28,234 nt of DNA from IMG/VR virus record IMGVR_UViG_3300037840_000442, positions 1 to 28,234 of that record. One strand, 5' to 3'. The notes beneath the pieces were generated by a model that did no database searches, had not been told where the DNA came from, and worked only from the letters and a program-made list of their open reading frames with translations. Of the stretch, positions 18,842 to 25,485 are shown in pieces; position 1 is the first letter of the stretch, and each line of letters begins with the position of its first letter. Made by a program: the position numbers and the translations under genes. This stretch comes from a virus.

Positions 18842-21800
18842 TTGGCTCACCCGGCGGCTGTCGTCGCGGCCCTCAAAGCTCTTCCCGGAGTGACCCGGCC
18901 TGCGGGCATGGCCCGGGTGTCCCCGGAGATGTTTATCCCCGGCCCCGGGTACGGGGCTATCTACGGGAATAACCTGCCCCGGGACCCCCGGATCTTCACC
19001 GATGGCGCATTTGCTCCCTCGGCGCCGATCTTCCCCACTCCGGTCGACCAGCCTGAGTATCCCGGGGGACTGCCGGGTCCCCGGTGGTGGCAGCCGCGAG
19101 TGGGCTGGAACCTGCCCACTCCCCCGGGCACCGAGGGTTTGAAGCTCGCGTGCTACCAGGGTGCGACAACTGAGATCCTGACCAGGCGTGGCTGGTTGCT
19201 ATTCCCGGAACTGGATGACAGCGACGAGGTTGCTACCCGTAATCCCGTTACGAAAGCGTTCGAATGGCAGAAGCCTGGTGCTCGTCACGCCTATGCTTAC
19301 GATGGAGAACTTATCCGCTTCCTGAGCAGGGGTATTGATCTTCTAGTTACCCCCAACCACCGGATTCTGCACACTTCCGGTCACGGGAAACATTGCGGCG
19401 AACTCATCAAGCGTGCCGACGAGTGTGAACTGCTACGCAGCGGCGCGATGATCGCTACCAGTAAATGGGATGCGCCCGATCTTGACAGGTGGAAGGTTCC
19501 TTCCTGCCTGGAGCATGGTTATATCCATGTAGATACTAAGACTCTCCGGTGCGCCCGTGAGCAGCTTGGCTGGTCCCGTGAACAACTAGCAAGCAAGGCA
19601 GCGACTACTGCTAGTGCAATTTGTGTCATGGAAACGGGAACCGGCAAGATGCACCTTGCCACCTTGAATCGTGTGAGAACAGTCTGCGGTCTTCTCGGGA
19701 TTGACGGAGAATCAGTCATCCGTCCCGGGTGGCTGACCGAGATGTCCGGGGATGATTTCGCTGCCTTCATGGGTGCCTATCTGTCCGGAGGATGCACTTC
19801 GGGAACCCGGATTTTCATCGCACAGATGCCCTATTCCAAAGGTTTCGAGCCGTTCCGGTCTCTCTTGACCCGCATACTCGGATATGAACCCTGTTATGAC
19901 GGCAAGTCCTGGACTTTCGGTCATGAGGGACTTGCGCTGTACCTGCGAGGCTGCGGAAAATCCGCTCCCGAGAAGAAAATCCCCCAGGATATCCTGGAAC
20001 TTTCCACTAGGCAGCTCCGCATTTTCTGGGATTTCTATGTTCTCGGTGACGGCTGGACCTATAAGACTGGGCAGGCTATTACTACAACCAGCCGTGTTCT
20101 TGCCGGTCAGCTTCAAGAAGTTGCCCAGAAGATCGGACTGTCTGCAACGGTAAAAAGCCATGAAGTTCAGCCTGGCGGTGTTATCCGGGGTCGCCTGATC
20201 AGTAATACTCATACTCGTTACGACATTTTCCTGCGCACGACCAAGTGCCCGAGGTGGACTTCGGTCGAGCGCGTGGAATACGAGGGAACCGTCTACTGCG
20301 TGAGCGTGCCGAACGGTATCATCTATGTGCGCCGGAACGGGAAAGCAATCTGGTCCGGGAACAGCTTCGATAATCTCGCTACGCTGAGTAAGCGCTACTC
20401 GGTGGCCCGTGCCTGCCTGGAAATCCGGGTCGAGGAAATCCGGGCACTGGAGTGGGATATCACCCTGACCACCGACGCCGCCAAGGCATACCAGGGTGAC
20501 CGGAACGCCATGCGGGATTTCGGCGAGCGCAAGGCAGAGGCGCGGCGGTTCTTCCGCCGCCCGGACCCGGACTTCTTCTCCTTTGATCATTTCCTGAATG
20601 CGTTCCTGGAGGAGATTTTCGTCTTTGACGCGCTCGCCCTGGTTTTCCGGCCGAAGTTCGGCGCGGCCTTCGGCATGGGCGGCCGGGGCCTGCTCGGCAG
20701 TAACCTGGATAGCCTCAACCTGGTTTCAGGGCCTACCGTACGGCCTTTGGTCGGATTGCACGGAGAGATTCCCCTGCCGCCCTCGCCGGCTTACCAGCAG
20801 TTCCTTTTCGGGGTACCCCGCAGTGATTACATGACAATCGCCTCCGGCGCGGACCTGGACGAGACGGGGCTGCGGGGAACGGAGATCGGGGAATACGGCA
20901 GCGATGTCATGCTGTACGCCCCGTACTGGCGTACCAGGGAATCCCCGTATGGTTTCCCGCCGATCGAGCGGGCACTGCTTCCCATTATCTCGGGACTGCA
21001 GAAGCAGGAATACCAGCTCGATTACTTCCAGGAAGGGACAATCCCGGCAGTCTATATCAGCCCCGGGGACCCGAACATCTCCCCGCAGCAGGTCGGGGAA
21101 CTCCAGAATGCGCTGAACTCCCTGGCCGGGGACCCCGCGTACCACCTGAAGGTGGTCGTGCTGCCGCCAGGATCCAAGGTGGATCCGCAGCGCCCGGTGG
21201 ACCTGAGCGACTCCTTTGACTACCTGGTCATGAACCAGGTGCTGATGGCGTTCGACTGCCAGCCGACCGAGCTGGGCATTATTCCCGATATCGGGCAGAC
21301 GGCCGCCGGCCCGGGAGCCTCGTCGGTCCGGTTCGCAGGCCAGCAGAAGCGTGACATCAAGTCCCGGGTCAGTGCCAAGCCGCTGCTCAAGTGGATCTGC
21401 GATATCTTCAACTACGTTTTGCAGGACATCTGCGGCCAGCGTGATATGCAGTTCCAGTTCGAGGGCCTGGTGGACGATGAGGACAAGGCAGCTATCACCG
21501 AACTCGGCGTCCAGCAGATCCAGAACGGGATGGCGTCTATTGACGAGGTCCGGGAACGCCTGGACCTTCCTCCCTGGGGCATTCCGGAGACATCCGAGCC
21601 CGTGCTGTTCACGGCCCAGGGTGCTATCCCGCTCTCGATGTCCACGGAGCTGATCCGGTCGGCAATCCAGGGCAACATCACGGCCGGCCAGGGGACGAAC
21701 TCGGGACAGAAGAAGAAGGCTCAGCCCTCGATCCGCCGGGGCGGTGTGACCCGGCCGAACGGGTCGCATCCGGCCCCGGTCGCACCGCACCGCGAGCCGG

Positions 21801-23836
21801 TCGGCACCCCGCAGCATGCCGCCGCTGCCGCGTCTATCCAGTCGCCTACGCCGCGAACGGGCGGCTCGGCGGCCCGCACCCCGGTGGCCGGCAGCCGGAA
21901 GAAGAACCCTGCGGACAGCCGCCGGACCATTTCCGGCAAGGCTGCCGTATCGGAACTTGAGTCCCTGAAGCGGCATCTCCGCAAGGGCCGGGAGATCACG
22001 ACCTGGAAACCAGAGCATATCACTAACGGCATTCTCGGGGTGATCGCGGAGGACATGGCCAAGGGCGTGCTCATCGATATCGCGGTGGCCCGGGCCCAGG
22101 CGCTTCTTCTTGCCAAGAACCGGCAGGAAGAGAACCGCGAGTTCACCGAGGATGAGCCGCATCTTTCCAGCATTTCCGGGGATGATGCTGATCCAGGCAC
22201 TTCCGGAGATGATGCTGATCCAGGCATGGATGACGGCGATCCGGGAGAAGGCAGTGAAGAAGACGAAGACGACAAAGACGAAGAAGACAATGACCAGCAT
22301 CTCCTGAACTTGACGAAAAGGCGCCAGTTTCCCGGGTGGGAGCATGACCTGCGTCTTATTGAAAACTCCCGGGGTGACATTTCCCAGGCCTTCCTGCGAG
22401 CGGCAGAGAAAAGCGCTGGCCTGCGCAAGAAGGTAGCGACGGGACAGATGTTCGTTTCCGCTATCGTGCTCAAGGGCCTGATCAGCGATACTATCCGTGA
22501 TGTCTTCACTGACGTGATGACCCTTATGTGGACGAAAGCATGGAATCTGGGATATGAGTCAGCAGAATCTCTCGTCACCGGCCGGGATCCCGACTTTGAG
22601 CGCAAGCATGAGGGTGATTCTCTCCAGGGGTTCCTGGGAACCGAGGGCCAGCACTGGCTGGATCAGGTCAGCCGCACTGGCCTCGGCGGCGCCCCGGCCC
22701 GCTCGGACGCGATTGCACGGACCGAGGTTGCCCGCGCGGTGAATGCCGCCGTTATCCAGTGCTACCGGGATAACGGGGTCCAGTATAAGCACTGGATTAT
22801 TTCCCCGGATGAGAAAACCTGCAAGACTTGCAGGTCTGCTGTTAAAGAAGGTATAATCCCCCTTGACAGTATATTCCCTAATTCCGGTCTGGCCGGCCCG
22901 CTGCATGTCTCGTGCCGTTGCACGGTCGCCCCGGCGGGCATGAACCCGGAACCGGTGCTGGCCCATCTGGGCAAGCGGTTCATCACGACGGGCGAGGCTC
23001 GCCAGAAGGCGCGCGAAGACCCTTCCCGGCTCGGCTGGCTGCTGCTGCGCGCGAAAGACGAGGACGGGAAATACCGCTTCCTGCTCCAGCAGCGCAGCGA
23101 AGGCACCTGGGGCATGCCGGGCGGGACTCTTCACGCCGGGGAAGCGCCCTGGGACGGGGCCCTTCGTGAGACCACCGAGGAAATCGGGGACCTGCCGGAC
23201 CTGACCCCCTCCGGGGAATTCCATCACATGGAAGATGACGGGAAAACCCAGGTTTACCTGTACCTGTGCGATGTTCCTTACTTCCAGCCGAAGTTCAACG
23301 GAGACACCCCGGAGGAAACTCAGGGTGCCGCCTGGTTCCGGAAAAAGGAAATCGGCGAGCTGAACCTGACCCCGAAGTTCCGGGAAGACTGGGAAAAAGG
23401 CATCAAGCTCAAGGATAACGTTTCCAAGGCCATGGACCGGCGTGATACCGGCGAGATTCTCACCAGCCCGCAGCAGAACCCGCAAGGTTCCGGGTCGCGG
23501 TGGAACTACCCGCACGACGGCGACGGGACGGAGACCCTGCCCTGCCGCTGCGGTCACGGGACGGGGCAGCATGAATGCCGTCCTGACAGCCTGACCTGCC
23601 AGTGGTGCGGCTGCCCCGAGAGAACTTATCCCCTCGGCGCCCTCCGGCCCGGCGGCGGCCAGGCTCCCGGGGAGATGGGCGCCACGGAGCCCCCGTCCTG
23701 GGATATGCCGCAGTCCCGGATCTACTCCGGCGGAGATGACGGCGCTTTCGGCAGGACCGGGGGGGTGCCGCCTTCGGCCGGAAGGTTTCCCCGGCAGGGC
23801 CGGGAGCTGCAGGACCGGCATCCGGTGACCACGTGA
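18842..23836 (+). CDS. Portal-MuF-NUDIX fusion polyprotein interrupted by an intein
   Basis: Residues 1-103 and 508 to about 960 are portal protein (typical segments ARACLEIRVEEIRALEW, YGFPPIERALL, the MNQVLMAFD region). An intein occupies 104-507. A linker with two 9-residue acidic repeats follows. A SPP1-gp7/Mu-gpF-like minor head domain spans about 1160-1365 (ARTEVARAVNAA, CKTCRSA, GPLHVSCRC). A NUDIX hydrolase is at about 1395-1520, with nudix box pattern GTLHAGE...RETTEEIGD near 1425. A final zinc finger (CRCGHGTGQHEC, CQWCGC) is at about 1567-1593. TTG at 18842 is the start, behind AAGGA. The portal is the DNA channel; MuF assists head assembly; the nucleotide-hydrolase role is unclear. 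Confidence 0.9.
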   Translation: MAHPAAVVAALKALPGVTRPAGMARVSPEMFIPGPGYGAIYGNNLPRDPRIFTDGAFAPSAPIFPTPVDQPEYPGGLPGPRWWQPRVGWNLPTPPGTEGLKLACYQGATTEILTRRGWLLFPELDDSDEVATRNPVTKAFEWQKPGARHAYAYDGELIRFLSRGIDLLVTPNHRILHTSGHGKHCGELIKRADECELLRSGAMIATSKWDAPDLDRWKVPSCLEHGYIHVDTKTLRCAREQLGWSREQLASKAATTASAICVMETGTGKMHLATLNRVRTVCGLLGIDGESVIRPGWLTEMSGDDFAAFMGAYLSGGCTSGTRIFIAQMPYSKGFEPFRSLLTRILGYEPCYDGKSWTFGHEGLALYLRGCGKSAPEKKIPQDILELSTRQLRIFWDFYVLGDGWTYKTGQAITTTSRVLAGQLQEVAQKIGLSATVKSHEVQPGGVIRGRLISNTHTRYDIFLRTTKCPRWTSVERVEYEGTVYCVSVPNGIIYVRRNGKAIWSGNSFDNLATLSKRYSVARACLEIRVEEIRALEWDITLTTDAAKAYQGDRNAMRDFGERKAEARRFFRRPDPDFFSFDHFLNAFLEEIFVFDALALVFRPKFGAAFGMGGRGLLGSNLDSLNLVSGPTVRPLVGLHGEIPLPPSPAYQQFLFGVPRSDYMTIASGADLDETGLRGTEIGEYGSDVMLYAPYWRTRESPYGFPPIERALLPIISGLQKQEYQLDYFQEGTIPAVYISPGDPNISPQQVGELQNALNSLAGDPAYHLKVVVLPPGSKVDPQRPVDLSDSFDYLVMNQVLMAFDCQPTELGIIPDIGQTAAGPGASSVRFAGQQKRDIKSRVSAKPLLKWICDIFNYVLQDICGQRDMQFQFEGLVDDEDKAAITELGVQQIQNGMASIDEVRERLDLPPWGIPETSEPVLFTAQGAIPLSMSTELIRSAIQGNITAGQGTNSGQKKKAQPSIRRGGVTRPNGSHPAPVAPHREPVGTPQHAAAAASIQSPTPRTGGSAARTPVAGSRKKNPADSRRTISGKAAVSELESLKRHLRKGREITTWKPEHITNGILGVIAEDMAKGVLIDIAVARAQALLLAKNRQEENREFTEDEPHLSSISGDDADPGTSGDDADPGMDDGDPGEGSEEDEDDKDEEDNDQHLLNLTKRRQFPGWEHDLRLIENSRGDISQAFLRAAEKSAGLRKKVATGQMFVSAIVLKGLISDTIRDVFTDVMTLMWTKAWNLGYESAESLVTGRDPDFERKHEGDSLQGFLGTEGQHWLDQVSRTGLGGAPARSDAIARTEVARAVNAAVIQCYRDNGVQYKHWIISPDEKTCKTCRSAVKEGIIPLDSIFPNSGLAGPLHVSCRCTVAPAGMNPEPVLAHLGKRFITTGEARQKAREDPSRLGWLLLRAKDEDGKYRFLLQQRSEGTWGMPGGTLHAGEAPWDGALRETTEEIGDLPDLTPSGEFHHMEDDGKTQVYLYLCDVPYFQPKFNGDTPEETQGAAWFRKKEIGELNLTPKFREDWEKGIKLKDNVSKAMDRRDTGEILTSPQQNPQGSGSRWNYPHDGDGTETLPCRCGHGTGQHECRPDSLTCQWCGCPERTYPLGALRPGGGQAPGEMGATEPPSWDMPQSRIYSGGDDGAFGRTGGVPPSAGRFPRQGRELQDRHPVTT
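19151..20362 (+). other. Intein (404 aa) inside the portal sequence
   Basis: Cys1 begins CYQGATTEILT (block A), TPNH lies in block B, and the C-terminal part VYCVSVPNGIIYVRRNGK, then WSGN, is followed by Ser of the extein (SFDNLATL). Extein residues LKLA and SFDN join in frame. A XRE-like HTH lies at about polyprotein residues 231-287, and LAGLIDADG-like motifs at FMGAYLSGG and FWDFYVLGDG. The penultimate His is replaced by Gly (SGN), and motif 1 lacks its acidic residue. G+C is lower than in the exteins. Confidence 0.9.
22174..22226 (+). repeat. 27-bp-period tandem repeat in the acidic linker
   Basis: A 26-bp near-identical unit starts at 22174 and 22201 (period 27, one mismatch), encoding two SGDDADPG units in the linker between portal and MuF domains. 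Confidence 0.85.
22828..22857 (+). promoter_or_regulatory. Internal promoter-like site in the MuF region
   Basis: TTGCAG (22828-22833), an 18-bp spacer and a perfect TATAAT (22852-22857), with A+T-rich codons not typical of the gene. An in-frame ATG at 22940 marks the MuF/NUDIX boundary. A separate NUDIX transcript is possible but unproven. Confidence 0.35.
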
Positions 23837-23872
23837 AAAACGAAGGTACCTGCGATTACCGGGAGCCGGAAC

Positions 23873-24184
23873 GTGAAGTTTGCCGAATTCCAGGAGCTGT
23901 GCCGGAAGGAATGGCAAGAATATCACGGCGATATTCATACCCTGTGGCTGACCGAGGAGTCTTACCGGGAGCTGAATACCGAAGCCATCCTGGCCCGGGA
24001 GCTGCATTCCGTGGACTTGCAGGTGCACGAGGACTTCCGGGACCGCGCTCCGGGACGCCCTGTTATCGGCACCCTCCGGAACCCGGTAACGAAGAGCCCG
24101 GTGAGAATGAAGCTGTGCCGGGACCGGGACGTCGCGGACATCTACAACGGGAACACCCGGCAGCTGTTCACGAAAGTCCTGTGA
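23873..24184 (+). CDS. Hypothetical protein (103 aa)
   Basis: It begins MKFAEFQELCRKEWQEYHGD, with a mixed alpha/beta sequence and a conserved-looking C-terminal segment (RDVADIYNGNTRQLFTKVL). GTG at 23873 follows GGAGCC. A GTG at 23833 overlaps the portal stop, but that frame becomes unlikely after 13 codons. Its position suggests a head accessory, no motif recognised. Confidence 0.6.
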   Translation: MKFAEFQELCRKEWQEYHGDIHTLWLTEESYRELNTEAILARELHSVDLQVHEDFRDRAPGRPVIGTLRNPVTKSPVRMKLCRDRDVADIYNGNTRQLFTKVL

Positions 24185-24199
24185 CAAAAGGAGGGATTC

Positions 24200-24877
24200 A
24201 TGGATCTCCTGAATCCTTTCCTGCCTAAAGGGCCGGTCGAGGACCACGCGTACGGTAATCCTATCCCGGCGCATGTCGTCTACCTGAAGATGGCCAGCAA
24301 CTTCCCGCCGGAAGCCATCCAGTGGGTGAACCGGGCCACCTGGGAAGGACCCCTGGATATCGCCTGGGACAATATCGACACCGATAACGTGAACGGCTGG
24401 GCGGCTTCCCGCCAGCCGGAGAAAGTCCAGGATTTCGAACAGCAGATCCAGGCACACGACGGCAACGTCGAGCCATCCATCCTGATCAAGGATGATGACA
24501 GCCCGAAATCCATCATCATCGACGGCCATCACCGTGCCATTGCACGGCATAACCTGGAGCGCCCGATCCTTGGCTATGTGGGCCGCATTAACCCGGCCGA
24601 CCGCAAGGCTGCCCTGGAGACGCATACGAAGCAGGTCCACCAGGGCACAGACCCGCAGAACAAGGTATCCGTGAACCAGCTCCTGGATGCCCTGGATACT
24701 TTCTGGTATTACCGCGAGATCGGGCATCCGGTGAACCGCCGGGAAATCTTCAAGGCGCTGGCTGCCCTCCGGGACGCAGGCCGGGCCGAATTCTTCCTGG
24801 AGCGGGAGGCGGCGCAGTTTGGCTGGACTCTCGGCCAGCTGGACAGTCCTTACCTCCGGTCCTGGCTATGTGACTGA
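24200..24877 (+). CDS. ParB/sulfiredoxin-fold protein (225 aa)
   Basis: The core has ILIKDDDSPKSIIIDGHHRA and LERPILGYVGRI, the ParB-N/Srx pattern (D-G-H-H-R) of an NTP- or phosphate-binding fold. A helical C-terminal part (about 150-225) follows. In phages such domains occur next to MuF proteins and are thought to act in head assembly or as nucleases. ATG at 24200 follows AAAGGAGG. The 3' end lies in a 27-bp duplication. Confidence 0.75.
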   Translation: MDLLNPFLPKGPVEDHAYGNPIPAHVVYLKMASNFPPEAIQWVNRATWEGPLDIAWDNIDTDNVNGWAASRQPEKVQDFEQQIQAHDGNVEPSILIKDDDSPKSIIIDGHHRAIARHNLERPILGYVGRINPADRKAALETHTKQVHQGTDPQNKVSVNQLLDALDTFWYYREIGHPVNRREIFKALAALRDAGRAEFFLEREAAQFGWTLGQLDSPYLRSWLCD

Positions 24878-24905
24878 GACCTCCGGTCCTGGCTATGTGA
24901 CTGAG
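24852..24905 (+). repeat. 27-bp perfect tandem duplication over a stop codon
   Basis: ACCTCCGGTCCTGGCTATGT and the following 7 bases occur at 24852-24878 and 24879-24905. Both copies hold GTGACTGAG, so the stop of the ParB-like gene overlaps a GTG start in the first copy. Confidence 0.95.
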
Positions 24906-24965
24906 AAGCCGGAGCCTGCTCCGGTTCTCTCCTGCCCGGCCCTCCAAGTGAAGGAGCTTTCATGA
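24870..24965 (+). CDS. Small Pro/Glu-rich peptide (31 aa)
   Basis: GTG at 24870 (first repeat copy) or 24897 (second copy) opens a frame that ends in a TGA overlapping the next ATG (ATGA). It reads VTETSGPGYVTEKPEPAPVL, then LSCPALQVKELS. The overlap chain supports translation, but the short length keeps it uncertain. A hairpin (24903-24929) lies within it. Confidence 0.45.
   Translation: MTETSGPGYVTEKPEPAPVLSCPALQVKELS
24903..24929 (+). other. Hairpin in a short gene
   Basis: GAGAA-(G)-CCGGAG pairs with CTCCGG-TTCTC around CCTG, with one bulged base. There is no T run after it, so it is not a classical terminator, but it could be a weak one or modulate translation. Confidence 0.5.
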
Positions 24966-25117
24966 TTGTTCTCGGCGTCATCCTGCTTGTCATCGGGCTC
25001 GTCGCAGGTCTCGGCATCCTGGTCACGGTCGGTGTCATCCTGCTTATCATCGGGGCGGTCCTGTTCATGCTCGGGCAGGTAGGGCGCCCGTTCCGGGGCA
25101 GGCGCCATTACTGGTAG
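24962..25117 (+). CDS. DUF6131-like hydrophobic membrane protein (51 aa)
   Basis: The sequence MIVLGVILLVIGLVAGLGIL, then VGVILLIIGAVLFMLGQVG and GRRHYW at the end, matches DUF6131, a small two-segment membrane protein of actinobacteria with a GGRRHY/W tail. Its role is unknown. ATGA overlap with the preceding frame and GAAGGAGC upstream. Carried between head genes, it may be host-derived. Confidence 0.8.
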   Translation: MIVLGVILLVIGLVAGLGILVTVGVILLIIGAVLFMLGQVGRPFRGRRHYW

Positions 25118-25125
25118 GGAGGCGT

Positions 25126-25410
25126 ATGGAGAAATCCGCGCAGACTCCCGAGCTTGCCTCCCGTCACGCCCCGATAGGGCATGAGGGAATCTGGCATTCC
25201 AAGAACCCGCCACTGCAGTATCCTGCATACTTGCAAAATGTGCGGAATGCTTTGATCCGAGCAGGTCACAGTGAAAGTGAAGCGCATCAGCTAGCAATAG
25301 GCGCGCTGCGTCGATGGGCAAGCGGTCAAGGTCACGTGCATCCAGAGGTACGACAGGCCGCGCAAGCTGCGCTTGCGGAATACGAAAAAGAGCGGGAACG
25401 TCATCCTTAA
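25126..25410 (+). CDS. Hypothetical protein (94 aa)
   Basis: The sequence PPLQYPAYLQNVRNALIRAG, then SEAHQLAIGALRRWASGQG and ending with an Ala/Glu helix, matches a small helical module that actinophages often carry near portal or protease genes. ATG at 25126 follows GGGAGG. The codons are clearly less G+C-rich (nearer 55%) than its neighbours, which suggests recent acquisition. Function unknown. Confidence 0.7.
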   Translation: MEKSAQTPELASRHAPIGHEGIWHSKNPPLQYPAYLQNVRNALIRAGHSESEAHQLAIGALRRWASGQGHVHPEVRQAAQAALAEYEKERERHP

Positions 25411-25485
25411 AATCTGCTGACCCCGGGAAAAGCTGAAGGCTTCTCACCACTGAAAGCAGCTTAAATCATTTAACCAGGGAGATAT
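25411..25485 (+). other. Intergenic gap with a weak inverted repeat
   Basis: Contains AAGCTG and CAGCTT as a 6-bp inverted repeat separated by 21 bases, and an A+T-rich end (TTAAATCATTTAACC). No promoter or terminator is convincing. Confidence 0.3.

Noticed and set aside
20726-22345. 539-codon minus-strand open frame
   Set aside because: Antisense of the portal region, low-complexity Arg/Pro composition.
22863-22874. TTGACA next to TATATT inside the MuF region
   Set aside because: TTGACA is almost adjacent to the A+T stretch, so no functional spacing; the upstream TTGCAG/TATAAT pair is the only sensible arrangement.
23833-24228. GTGA-overlapping ORF after the portal fusion
   Set aside because: Composition is poor beyond 13 residues; the 23873 frame is better and ends before a strong ribosome site.
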